Assembly (NCBI GenBank): GCA_021324855.1
Contig: JAJPIG010000015.1
Location: 332,196 to 396,195 of the forward strand
Length of the DNA: 64,000 bases
Direction of reading: 5' to 3'
Source: Pseudomonadota bacterium
GTDB lineage: Bacteria > Desulfobacterota > Binatia > Binatales > Binataceae
A program made the translations under genes and the position numbers. The stretch's first letter is position 1; the number at the start of each line of letters is the position of its first letter. The notes beneath the pieces were generated by a model that worked only from the letters and a program-made list of their open reading frames with translations, was not told the origin of the DNA and did no database searches. Below are positions 45,143 to 53,481 of the stretch, in pieces.

Positions 45143-46315
45143 ATGGCGACTCAAGGCTATGCGCCCGGGACGGCGCTCTTCCCGCGTTTCTCTCCGCCCG
45201 AATTCGAGCGGCGTCACAACGCGATTCGCGACGCGATGGACCGCGAAGGACTCGATGCGATTGTGGTGTACGGATTGCCGGGTTCGGTCGAGATCTCATG
45301 GCTGGTGAATTATATTCCGCTGAGTCCGTGCTGGCTGATCTTTCCCCGCCGCGGTGAACCGGCGCTCTTCCTGCATTTTTACAATCACATCTTCTGCGCC
45401 CGCGCACAGGCGATCATCGATGATATCGGCGCATATCGCTCGCCGGCGACCGCGACCATAGCCGGGAACCTGCGCGATCGTGGTTTCGCCGGGTCGCGCA
45501 TCGGGATGGTCAGCCTCAACTGGATCTCGCATAACGACTACGTCGATCTCCAGCGCGGCCTCCCGAATGCGATTTTCAGCGACTTCGGCCGTCCGTTTAC
45601 TGCGATTCGATGGGTCAAGAGCGAGGAGGAGATGCCGTTTGTGCGGCGCAGCGGGTATCTCACCGATCTGACCTGCGAAGCGCTCGAACGCGAGCTTCGG
45701 CCGGGGCTCGCGGAATTCGACATCCGCGCGATCGTGGTCAGCGCGTTCGAGCCGCACGAAAGCGACCCGGGGATCCATTTCGTCGCGAGCACGAGCATGC
45801 ACGAGCCCGACCGATGCGTCCCGTGGCAGCGGCCGACGCCGCGCACGCTCGCGCGCGGCAGCGTGGTGATAACCGAAATCACCGTCAGCTACTGGGGCTA
45901 TGCGACGCAGATTCACCGGCCTTTCGCGATCGCGGAGGAGCCGACGCCGCTCTATCGTCAGCTCTTCGATGCCGCGCTCGAATGCTACGAATCGGTCCGG
46001 AAGATTTGCCGGCCGGGAGTCACCAGCGAAGAGATCGTGGCGGCCACCGCCTGCATCGAGGAACGCGGCTTCACCACCTACGACAGCGTCTTTCATGGCG
46101 AGCGCGGAAAATTTCCCGAGCTCGGCACGCGCTCGGCGTGGCACGAGCTGGAACCATGGCAACTGATCGAAAACATGGTGCACGTCATCCAACCGAACCC
46201 TGTGACGCGCGATTTTCGCGCGGGCCTGCAATTAGGCGCGGCCGTTATCGTCAGGCCCGGGGGCGGCGAGTCGTTGCACAGCTATCCGTTTAAGTTCCCG
46301 GTCTGCGGCGCGTAG
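45143..46315 (+). CDS. M24 peptidase-fold protein with degenerate metal site
   Basis: About 390 residues with the creatinase N-terminal domain and the pita-bread C-terminal domain of M24 peptidases (Xaa-Pro aminopeptidase, creatinase). At the metal site, the two expected Asp residues of VDxGaxYxGYxxDxxR are Glu245 and Gln256 here (TEITVSYWGYATQIHR), and the usual Glu in the EPG position is Gln350 (HVIQPNP). The protein is therefore probably not a metallopeptidase and may be creatinase-like or catalytically altered. GGAGGAGG precedes the GTG/ATG start. Confidence 0.8.
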   Translation: MATQGYAPGTALFPRFSPPEFERRHNAIRDAMDREGLDAIVVYGLPGSVEISWLVNYIPLSPCWLIFPRRGEPALFLHFYNHIFCARAQAIIDDIGAYRSPATATIAGNLRDRGFAGSRIGMVSLNWISHNDYVDLQRGLPNAIFSDFGRPFTAIRWVKSEEEMPFVRRSGYLTDLTCEALERELRPGLAEFDIRAIVVSAFEPHESDPGIHFVASTSMHEPDRCVPWQRPTPRTLARGSVVITEITVSYWGYATQIHRPFAIAEEPTPLYRQLFDAALECYESVRKICRPGVTSEEIVAATACIEERGFTTYDSVFHGERGKFPELGTRSAWHELEPWQLIENMVHVIQPNPVTRDFRAGLQLGAAVIVRPGGGESLHSYPFKFPVCGA

Positions 46316-46327
46316 CCGCCGCGCGTC

Positions 46328-47104
46328 TCATCGGCCGCGAAAGACGGGCTTTCGACGGGCGATGAACGCGCTCACGCCCTCGCGGAAATCCTCGCTGGCG
46401 TACGCGCGCGCGATGAGGTCCTCATCCGCGATCTCCCGGCGCTTCGCGGCGAGCCGCCGGATCGCCTGCTTCGTCACCTGGATGGTAATCGGGGCGTGTG
46501 CTGCGATCTCGAGGGCCATTTCGCGTGCCCGCTCGTACGCGTGTCCGTCGGCGACGACTTCATTGAGCAGGCCGACGGCACGCGCGTCCTCGGCCTCGAC
46601 CAGGCGGGCGCGAAATATGAGTTCCTTGGTGCGACCCGGTCCGATCAGATCGACGAGGCGCGCGTAGTTCGCGATCGAAAGGCAATTGCCGAGCGTGCGC
46701 GCGATCGGCACGCCGATCCTGCATCCCGCAGCGCCGCAGCGCAAATCGCAAACGAGCGCGAGCGCGGCGCCCGCGCCAACCGCGTATCCCTCGATTGCTG
46801 CTATCGTCGGTTTGCCAACCGCTTCGAGCCTTCCGACCGCCTGTTCAAGCCGGCGTTCGTAAGCGATGCCGTCGTCGGCGCCGCCGAAGCCCTCAAACTG
46901 CGAGATGTCCGTGCCAGCCGCGAACGCCTTCGGGCCGCCGCGCACAATCAGCACGCGAATCTCATCATCGGCATCGACGCGCTCACAGGCCGCGATGAGC
47001 CCGTCGTACATCGACCAGGTCAGCGCATTAAGCGCTTCTGGCCGGTTCAGCGTCACGATCGCGAGCGGCCCCTCGCGCTCGAAAATGATTTCCGGCTGTT
47101 TCAA
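46328..47104 (-). CDS. Enoyl-CoA hydratase/isomerase (crotonase) family protein
   Basis: A 258-residue crotonase-fold protein. The oxyanion-hole segment FAAGTDISQF at 61-70 and the second one near 104-117 are clear. The two catalytic Glu residues of classical enoyl-CoA hydratase are not conserved: the aligned position is Ala114 in VGAGAALALVCD, and the later site near 139-144 has Gly-Asn-Cys. It may catalyse another crotonase-superfamily reaction (isomerase, lyase) or use a different residue. Function beyond the superfamily is unassigned. Confidence 0.82.
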   Translation of the reverse strand: MKQPEIIFEREGPLAIVTLNRPEALNALTWSMYDGLIAACERVDADDEIRVLIVRGGPKAFAAGTDISQFEGFGGADDGIAYERRLEQAVGRLEAVGKPTIAAIEGYAVGAGAALALVCDLRCGAAGCRIGVPIARTLGNCLSIANYARLVDLIGPGRTKELIFRARLVEAEDARAVGLLNEVVADGHAYERAREMALEIAAHAPITIQVTKQAIRRLAAKRREIADEDLIARAYASEDFREGVSAFIARRKPVFRGR

Positions 47105-47144
47105 CGCATCGTCACGCTTCGGAGATTCTCCAGTCCGGTCACAG

Positions 47145-47759
47145 CTACCGCAACGGCGAGAACGACGCCGGCGTCACGAGCATGTTCTCCTGCTTGATGA
47201 GCATCTCCGCCGTCCCCGGCGGCCAGATTCCTTGCTTGACCGCGTCCGCACGCACCTGCTCGCGATGCGCATAATCCTTATACGCCCAGATATGCACCCA
47301 TCGGCTGAGCGTACCGGTCTCGCTGTACCAGCATCCGACGAGCGGCGAAAGCTTCGTGCGCGCTTCGATCTTCTCTGCCCAGCGACTCATCACGATGGGG
47401 ATGGCGCCGTTCTGATAGGTGTAACTGCGGATTTCGTACAGTCCGCCGAGTGTGCGCGGTTCGATCGGCGGTGAGAATGGCGCCGCGGTCAGGAAATCGA
47501 CCTTCATCTCGACGACAAACTCGCGAATATCGGGCGGCCAGTTCTTCTCCTTGCTGAGCTCGGCACGCACCTGCTCGCGATGCGCAAGACTTTCGTACGG
47601 CCATATATGAATAACTGAGTTGAGCGTGCCGACCTCGGTATGCCAGAAGCCGCCCAGTTTCGAATATCGGGTGCGCACTGCGAGCGCCTTGCCGATCCGT
47701 TCCTCGACGGCCGGAACACCGCGCGGTTTCAAGAGATAACTTCGCATTTCGACGATCAT
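47145..47759 (-). CDS. NIPSNAP-family protein (two repeats)
   Basis: A 204-residue protein with two tandem NIPSNAP-type ferredoxin-like domains, each with a MRSY/IRSY opening strand (residues about 4 and 110) and a VIHIWPYESLAHREQVRA or VHIWAYKDYAHREQVRA second half near 49-66 and 154-170. The near-identical second halves point to internal duplication. The function of bacterial NIPSNAP proteins is not established. It lies 40 bases upstream of the crotonase gene on the same strand. Confidence 0.9.
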   Translation of the reverse strand: MIVEMRSYLLKPRGVPAVEERIGKALAVRTRYSKLGGFWHTEVGTLNSVIHIWPYESLAHREQVRAELSKEKNWPPDIREFVVEMKVDFLTAAPFSPPIEPRTLGGLYEIRSYTYQNGAIPIVMSRWAEKIEARTKLSPLVGCWYSETGTLSRWVHIWAYKDYAHREQVRADAVKQGIWPPGTAEMLIKQENMLVTPASFSPLR

Positions 47760-47921
47760 CGATTCGCTCCTGCGTTGGAATGGCCGATGTTATCGCGAAA
47801 CTCCGGTCGGCGGGAAACGATCGCCGTTCGACCATCGCGATTCAGGGGGCCATCGTCTTGGATGTGCAAGTGCAGTAAGATTCTCCCGGGCTGAGCCGCC
47901 CGATAGAGGAGGGTTCGTGCC

Positions 47922-48266
47922 ATGCCGGCGATTCGCGACGGAGACCGAATAGTAATGGTCGACCGCAAGCTTTTCCGCGATGACAACACCCGTATTTTTG
48001 TCGGCGTCGTCGAGGAATACGACGAGGGCGTGGTGCGCGCGCGTGGCTTTTCGTTCCACGTCAGCCCCTACGAGATCGCCGGCACCGAGCGGCACAGTGA
48101 GGAGCGCGTGCGTGTAATCTCACTTTCGGCGGGCGACGTGGCCTATTTGCTGCCGCGCGAAATCGACATCGCCAAGCTGCAGATTCGGCGCTCGCCCAAG
48201 GCGATGACGCTTACCGACGGCCAGATGTTTACGCTCGATTTGAGCGAGTGGATGCTGCGCGCCTAG
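47922..48266 (+). CDS. Conserved hypothetical protein
   Basis: A 114-residue soluble protein, mostly beta-strand by appearance (RIFVGVVEEYDEGVVRARGFSFHV near 24-47). AGGAGGG precedes the ATG at 47922. No domain or catalytic motif is recognised. It converges with an alpha/beta hydrolase gene whose stop overlaps its own by 4 bases. Confidence 0.65.
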   Translation: MPAIRDGDRIVMVDRKLFRDDNTRIFVGVVEEYDEGVVRARGFSFHVSPYEIAGTERHSEERVRVISLSAGDVAYLLPREIDIAKLQIRRSPKAMTLTDGQMFTLDLSEWMLRA

Positions 48267-49147
48267 GTGCTTTGAGCGGGCGTGAGCGTTTCGAGCAGCG
48301 ACGCGATCGCGGCTGCCGTCGCATCGGGATTATCCAGCGGCACATGATGATACGCGCGCGGAATTTCCTGCGCGATTGAAGCGCGAATGCGTCGATTCAT
48401 CGCGCGCAAGGCACGCCGCGAGATGAGCGTGCTCTCGGCGCCGCGCAGGATTAAGGTCGGAGCCGTTATTTTGCGCAGCTTTGGTCGCGGCATCCCGGGC
48501 GTCATCCGGCGCCAGGCGCGCGTTTCGGGATCGAACCGGAAAGCCCATTTTCCATTCGGCAGCGGCTCGGCGCATTGCAATGCGAGGCGAGCCAACTCTT
48601 CGCGCGATAGATAGGTTTCAGGCGGTACGAGCCGAAACTTCCGGATGATCGCGTCGGCCGAATCGAGTTCAGGGCGCTTGCCGCCGCGCGCCCGCCTGCG
48701 CCATCGCCACATCAGGCGGCGCCACAACGGCGGCGCGCCATGCGGCGCATCGATGATCACCAGCGCCTTCACGATCTCGGGCGAATTCGTCGCGACCCAT
48801 TGCGACACCATCCCGCCCATCGAATGGCCAACGAGCACGACCTCCTTCACGCCCAGCGCCGCCACCAGCGCTCGCACATCACGCACATACGCAGGCGGTC
48901 CGTAGTGGGGCGGAATCGACCATTGGCTCTGGCCATGGCCGCGGAAATCGAGCCCCAGGACCCTGCCGTGATTCACAAGCTGCGGTGCAACTGCATCCCA
49001 CCAATGAGTGTTCGCGGCGCCGCCGTGCAGCAGCACGATGGTTTGCTTGCGCGGGTCGCCGCCCCAGTCCACGTAGTGAAGCCGGAGGCCGTCGACCTCG
49101 GCGAAGCGATCGATAGGTGCCGGGCTCGCAGCCGTCGCATGTTCCAT
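48263..49147 (-). CDS. Alpha/beta hydrolase (paralogue of the one at 50492)
   Basis: About 294 residues. HGG oxyanion motif at 41-43, nucleophile elbow GHSMGG with Ser109, and a C-terminal His in YHHVPLDNPD. The start is unsettled: the ATG at 49147 or one at 49159 both lack a ribosome site, and the frame is open to 49294. It shares the block GHGQSQWSIPPHYG with the GRGESQWGPPADYH block of the hydrolase at 50492-51334, so the two look like paralogues. Substrate unknown. Confidence 0.82.
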   Translation of the reverse strand: MEHATAASPAPIDRFAEVDGLRLHYVDWGGDPRKQTIVLLHGGAANTHWWDAVAPQLVNHGRVLGLDFRGHGQSQWSIPPHYGPPAYVRDVRALVAALGVKEVVLVGHSMGGMVSQWVATNSPEIVKALVIIDAPHGAPPLWRRLMWRWRRRARGGKRPELDSADAIIRKFRLVPPETYLSREELARLALQCAEPLPNGKWAFRFDPETRAWRRMTPGMPRPKLRKITAPTLILRGAESTLISRRALRAMNRRIRASIAQEIPRAYHHVPLDNPDATAAAIASLLETLTPAQST

Positions 49148-49260
49148 AGCAGGAATCATAAATAAGGGCGGAGCGCGGAAGAACAGGCTGCGCGAGGTTT
49201 GGAGCGCTGCTTTCGGTACGCGATACGAGTGGTAAACTTTGCAGTTCAACAGGAAAGAAA

Positions 49261-49671
49261 TTGGATCGACACAATCTGAGGAGGCAGGCCGCACTCGCAG
49301 GGTTCATTGCGATGGCGCTCATCATCGATGTTGCGGCGCGCACGCTCGCCCAGGAATCGCCGCAGTCAACGCCCACGCCGAACCTTGAGGCGGCGGAACC
49401 GCTTACCGTCACGCTTCATCCGTTCCCGAGTTATGGCACGGCGCCGCTGACGGTCGGTTTCATGCTGGGGGCGAATCTCGATCCCGATGATTCGATCGTC
49501 TCGTACCAGTGGAACTTTGGCGACGGCTCAGTTTCGACCACGCCGCCGCAGGTGCTTTTTCATACCTATCCAAAACCCGGCTCGTACATCGTCACCGTCA
49601 CGATCGCGACACGCGAGGGACGGACGGGGATCGGAATGGGCGCCGTGATTGCCTCGCCGCCGGCGCGATAG
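49261..49671 (+). CDS. Secreted PKD-domain protein
   Basis: A 136-residue exported protein with a signal segment at about 10-31 and a single PKD beta-sandwich (VTLHPFPSYGTAPLTVGF, YQWNFGDGS near 81-89, and a final HTYPKPGSYIVTVTIAT). PKD domains usually mediate surface or carbohydrate interactions. No enzyme domain is attached. The start is a TTG preceded by AGGAAAG. Its role is unknown. Confidence 0.72.
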   Translation: MDRHNLRRQAALAGFIAMALIIDVAARTLAQESPQSTPTPNLEAAEPLTVTLHPFPSYGTAPLTVGFMLGANLDPDDSIVSYQWNFGDGSVSTTPPQVLFHTYPKPGSYIVTVTIATREGRTGIGMGAVIASPPAR

Positions 49672-49691
49672 ACCGGCCTTGCCTCCGGCGG

Positions 49692-50408
49692 TCAGAACTT
49701 CTCGGTGAAGGGCCGGACTTCGAGTTCCATCGTCCACGCGCTGCGATCCTGATGCGCCAGATGCCAGTACGTTTCGGCGATCGCTGCCGGACGCAACATA
49801 TGGTCGGCATCGAGCGGCGTCGGACGCTGACGGCCGGGGATGTCGATAACGCCGTCGATGTTGACCCAGGCGCAATGAATTCCGCGCGGACCGAGATCGC
49901 GTGCCATCGATTGCGCAAGACCGCGCAGCGCGAACTTGGCCGGACCGAAGGCGGCGGAGCGCGGTCCGGCCTTCATCCCGGCGGTCGCGCCGGTAAAAAT
50001 GATCGTGCCATGTCCCCGCTTCACCATCCCGTCGACCACCTGCTTGACGCACAGAAAGGCGCCCATCGCGTTGGTGCGCCAGGTCGTCTCGAATTGCTCG
50101 GGCGTGATTTCCATCACGCCGCCCCAGGTTCCGCTGCCGGCGTTGTAGAGCAGCACCTCGACCGGCCCGAGGCGCGATTCGATGGTGCTGAAGGCGGCCG
50201 CGATCTGTTGCGCATCGCACACGTCGGTCTGCGCCTCAAGCACCTGACCGTGCTTCGCGCGGATCTCGTCGCCCAGCCTGCGCAGGTAATCGGCGCGGCG
50301 CGCGAGGATCGCAACCGCGTGATCGGCAGCGAAGCGATGCGCCAGCGCGGCGCCCAATCCGGGTCCCACGCCCACGACCGCCGCGACCGGAAGTTTTTCA
50401 GTTGCCAT
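49692..50408 (-). CDS. Short-chain dehydrogenase/reductase with Phe in place of catalytic Tyr
   Basis: A 238-residue SDR-fold protein. The nucleotide motif is GVGPGLG at 13-19, and YNAGSG near 88-93 is the family NAG motif. The YxxxK catalytic motif reads FGPAK (Phe154, Lys158), so the proton-donating Tyr is missing. It may be inactive or catalyse a different reaction, as other SDR groups with Phe at this site exist. It is divergently placed from no known partner. Confidence 0.82.
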   Translation of the reverse strand: MATEKLPVAAVVGVGPGLGAALAHRFAADHAVAILARRADYLRRLGDEIRAKHGQVLEAQTDVCDAQQIAAAFSTIESRLGPVEVLLYNAGSGTWGGVMEITPEQFETTWRTNAMGAFLCVKQVVDGMVKRGHGTIIFTGATAGMKAGPRSAAFGPAKFALRGLAQSMARDLGPRGIHCAWVNIDGVIDIPGRQRPTPLDADHMLRPAAIAETYWHLAHQDRSAWTMELEVRPFTEKF

Positions 50409-50491
50409 CGAACATTCCTCCGCTGACGAATTCAGTCCTCTGGTACGGAAAAACGGTCATTCTATCGCTTCCCTGATGACATAACCGATCT

Positions 50492-51334
50492 TCAAGACGG
50501 AAGAAATTCACGTAATGCCCGGAGAACCTCGGGTTCAATCAGCGACGGTAGATGGCCGACGCCGGGGACTTCAATCATCCGCGCGTCCCGTGCGCGCCGG
50601 CACATCTGATGCGCGGTCGCGAGCGGCAGCACCTCACTGTCACTGCCGCGCACGATCAGCACCGGAATCGATAGGGCTTCGAATTGAGGCCATAGGTCGA
50701 GCTGACGAATCGGCGTCTGTCCCGGGGACGAGCCTCTGAGCGCCGGGTCGATTTTCCAGATCAGCCGTCCAGCGGGAGTCGGTTTGACGCTCCAGCGCGC
50801 AGCCTCGGAGAGCATCGTGCCTTTGTAGCCGGCGAGCCCCGTCATCGAGGGGTTGTTCTGGTAGAAACGAACCACTTCATCGAGATTTTCAAATTCAGCC
50901 GGCGTATCGATAACGTTGCGATTGATGAGCGCAGTGACCGCGGGATCGATACTGGGCGCGATGTCGTTCAACACGATCCTTTCCACTCGCTTGGGATAAT
51001 TTGCCGCGTAAAGGATCGAAATCCTGCCCCCCATCGAATTGCCGATCAGACTGACGCGTTCGATCGCGAGCGCATCGATAAATGCGTTCAGGTCCTCGAC
51101 ATAGTTCGGGATGTGGTAGTCGGCGGGCGGCCCCCATTGGCTCTCGCCCCGGCCGCGAACATCGAGCGCAATCACTCTATACCGATCTGCGAGATGAGCC
51201 GCGAGCGGATCGAAGTCGTGCGCATTGTTGGTGAGGCCATGAATGCAGATTACGGTGGGTTGAGCAGGTTTGCCGGATTCGAGATAGTGAAGCCGGAGCC
51301 CGCGAATGGTGATGAAATTGTCTGTAGAAGACAT
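50492..51334 (-). CDS. Alpha/beta hydrolase
   Basis: A 280-residue hydrolase with IHGLTNN near 31-37, nucleophile elbow GNSMGG (Ser100), acidic residue in VRGSDSEVLP near 237-246, and catalytic-type His in GVGHLPSLIEP near 263-273. It resembles the hydrolase at 48263-49147 in the ESQWGPPADYH block. The carbonic anhydrase gene precedes it by 13 bases on the same strand, so the two may share a transcript. Substrate unknown. Confidence 0.85.
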   Translation of the reverse strand: MSSTDNFITIRGLRLHYLESGKPAQPTVICIHGLTNNAHDFDPLAAHLADRYRVIALDVRGRGESQWGPPADYHIPNYVEDLNAFIDALAIERVSLIGNSMGGRISILYAANYPKRVERIVLNDIAPSIDPAVTALINRNVIDTPAEFENLDEVVRFYQNNPSMTGLAGYKGTMLSEAARWSVKPTPAGRLIWKIDPALRGSSPGQTPIRQLDLWPQFEALSIPVLIVRGSDSEVLPLATAHQMCRRARDARMIEVPGVGHLPSLIEPEVLRALREFLPS

Positions 51335-51347
51335 GCGAATCTACAAT

Positions 51348-52019
51348 TCAGTGAGGAAAGATGGTCACCTTGCCGCTGTCCAAATGATAGCGGCCGCCGA
51401 CGATCATCAAGCGGCCGTCTTTCACGCGATCGCCAAAGACCGGCGCGGCCGTGAGTTGCTTGACCATCAGCATCACGTTGCTGTCGATCGCGTTGGAGAC
51501 CGCGTCGCCAGGTTGATTATGCGTTGCGGCGACGGCAGGGTAGATGTTGGTCAGCATCACGCCAACATCCGGTTTCGGATAGCTCGCCACGGCAGCTTGG
51601 ACTGCGCCGCAAGCATCATGGCCGAGCACCAGTATCAGGCTTGTACCCAGGTGCTCGACCGCGTAAGCGAGCGTCTGGAGCCCAAGTGCGTCGACGGTGT
51701 TGCCCGCGACGCGCACAACGAAAATGTCGCCTAGTCCTTGGTCGAAGATGATTTCCGGCGGCACTCGCGAATCGGAACACGAGAGTACCGCGACAAACGG
51801 GCGCTGGCCTTTCGCGACATGACTGCGCCGCAGGTCGCCGCGGTTCGGATGGAGCAGATGGCCAGAGACGAAACGTTGATTGCCTTCCATTATTGTCCGC
51901 AGGGCCTCGGCCGGACCCAGCGAAGCGGCGGAGACCGGAGCGGCTAATGCGGAAGACGAGGCGGCGCCAATTAAATCAAGCATCGTCATAATCGAAAACA
52001 GGTATCGTGCCAGGAGCAT
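51348..52019 (-). CDS. Beta-class carbonic anhydrase with an export signal
   Basis: About 223 residues. A hydrophobic N-terminus (residues about 4-27, ending ALAAPVS) looks like a cleavable signal. The beta-carbonic anhydrase site is complete: Cys81, Asp83 and Arg85 in CSDSRVPPE, and His134 and Cys137 in GHDACGA. It interconverts CO2 and bicarbonate. Bacterial periplasmic carbonic anhydrases are usually alpha-class, so an exported beta-class copy is less usual. AAAGGAAA precedes the ATG. Confidence 0.88.
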   Translation of the reverse strand: MLLARYLFSIMTMLDLIGAASSSALAAPVSAASLGPAEALRTIMEGNQRFVSGHLLHPNRGDLRRSHVAKGQRPFVAVLSCSDSRVPPEIIFDQGLGDIFVVRVAGNTVDALGLQTLAYAVEHLGTSLILVLGHDACGAVQAAVASYPKPDVGVMLTNIYPAVAATHNQPGDAVSNAIDSNVMLMVKQLTAAPVFGDRVKDGRLMIVGGRYHLDSGKVTIFPH

Positions 52020-52152
52020 TGAGTTTCCTTTTAACCTTAGGCAAGGCAACCTAGCAGATCGGAGCGCGCGCGTCACAGCGCCGGTTGGAGGCTGGCGCGT
52101 TTGCGTGCTAAGAGAGGCCGTGCGTCGACAATCGAAACATCAACATCGAACG

Positions 52153-52641
52153 ATGAGCCTCAAATGGCGGGGTGTTTTTCTGGCCGCTGCGTTAGGCGGC
52201 GCTGCAGCGGCCCTCGGATGCGCCGACAATCTGGCCGAAATCAACTCCAATCAGCTTCAGTCGCAGCAGAAGCAGATCGATGATTTGCAGCATCAGATCG
52301 ATTCGCTCAAGCAGCAGCAGAATAAATTTTACGCCCTGAGTTCGCAGATGGCGCCCGGCGGATGTGACCACGGCGTGATGCACGACGCGACGCAGCGCGG
52401 CAACGACAAGCTGGCGGCGCGCGACTACGAAGCCGCCATCGACTATTTCGAGGATGCTGCGTCGGCCTGCCCGAACGATGCCGGCGCGGAGTTCAACCTC
52501 GCGCGGGCCTACGAGGCGGAGGGCGAACGTGACCAGGCGAGCGCCCATTACAAACGCGCCGAGAGGCTCGGGGTCGGGCCGCAGGCCGGCGTTGGCGAAC
52601 AGGCGCGCGCCGCGCTCTCGCGTATCGAGGCCGGCCGCTGA
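52153..52641 (+). CDS. TPR-containing lipoprotein, CpoB/YbgF-like
   Basis: A 162-residue envelope protein with a lipobox ending ALGCADN (Cys near 23), a Gln-rich coiled coil (LQSQQKQIDDLQHQIDSLKQ near 35-54), and two to three TPR-like units (YEAAIDYFEDAASACPND near 94-111). The order resembles CpoB/YbgF of the Tol-Pal system but is shorter and no tol gene is adjacent. It overlaps the downstream SDR start by one base (TGATG). Confidence 0.68.
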   Translation: MSLKWRGVFLAAALGGAAAALGCADNLAEINSNQLQSQQKQIDDLQHQIDSLKQQQNKFYALSSQMAPGGCDHGVMHDATQRGNDKLAARDYEAAIDYFEDAASACPNDAGAEFNLARAYEAEGERDQASAHYKRAERLGVGPQAGVGEQARAALSRIEAGR

Positions 52642-53417
52642 TGCATGATCCGTTCAGCATCGAAGGCAAGGTTACGATTGTCACCGGCGGGGGGACCGGA
52701 ATCGGTGTGGCGATCGCGCGCGCCTTCGCGGCGCGCGGCGCTCCGGTTCTGATTGCCAGCCGCAACGCGGCCCATCTCGAACCCGTGCGCGACCGGATTC
52801 GCGCCGACGGCGGACGCTGCGAAATGAAGGTGATCGACGTGCGCGATGCCGCGCAATGCGAGGCGATGGTCGCCGAGGCGATCGCGCATTTCGGCCGGGT
52901 CGACGTGCTGGTGAACAATCACGGCGCCAGCATCGCGAGCCCAAGCCTTGACCTTTCGCCGAATGGCTGGAAGGCCGTGCTCGAGATCAACCTGAGTGGA
53001 ACGTTTTTCGCCTCGCGCGCAGCCGCCCGGCAGATGATCCCGCAGGGCGGCGGCGCGATCATCAACCTGTCGTCGGTGGCGGGCGTGCTTGGCGCGGCGA
53101 CGATGGCGCCGTATGGCGCGTCGAAGGCAGGCATTATCAACCTGACCCTGTCGCACGCAGCGGAATGGGGTGCGCACGGGATCCGCGTGAACTGCATCGC
53201 GCCCGGACCGATCGATACCGAGGGCGCCGCACTCCGCACCTGGCCGAATCCCAAGGTTCGAGAGGCCGTCATCCGATCGCGCGCGCTCGGGCGCTTCGGC
53301 ACAATCGAAGAGGTCGCATGGCCGTGCGTGTTCCTGGCCTCCGACGCCGCGAGCTACATCACCGGCGCCGTGTTGATGGTCGATGGCGGCAGCGCCCCGC
53401 GCTATCGCGTCGATTGA
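52641..53417 (+). CDS. Short-chain dehydrogenase/reductase
   Basis: A 258-residue classical SDR with a complete active site: TGGGTGIG at 15-22, NNHG at 92-95, Ser145 in INLSSVAG, and Tyr158/Lys162 in YGASK, followed by the PGPIDTEGA lid segment. It oxidises or reduces a hydroxyl/keto group using NAD(P). It begins one base inside the TPR lipoprotein stop, so translation is coupled. Substrate unknown. Confidence 0.9.
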   Translation: MHDPFSIEGKVTIVTGGGTGIGVAIARAFAARGAPVLIASRNAAHLEPVRDRIRADGGRCEMKVIDVRDAAQCEAMVAEAIAHFGRVDVLVNNHGASIASPSLDLSPNGWKAVLEINLSGTFFASRAAARQMIPQGGGAIINLSSVAGVLGAATMAPYGASKAGIINLTLSHAAEWGAHGIRVNCIAPGPIDTEGAALRTWPNPKVREAVIRSRALGRFGTIEEVAWPCVFLASDAASYITGAVLMVDGGSAPRYRVD

Positions 53418-53481
53418 GCCGCTTGTCTCCGCTAAATCGGGCGTGTTATCGGGATCGCAGGGGCCGTCTGACTGATCTGCG

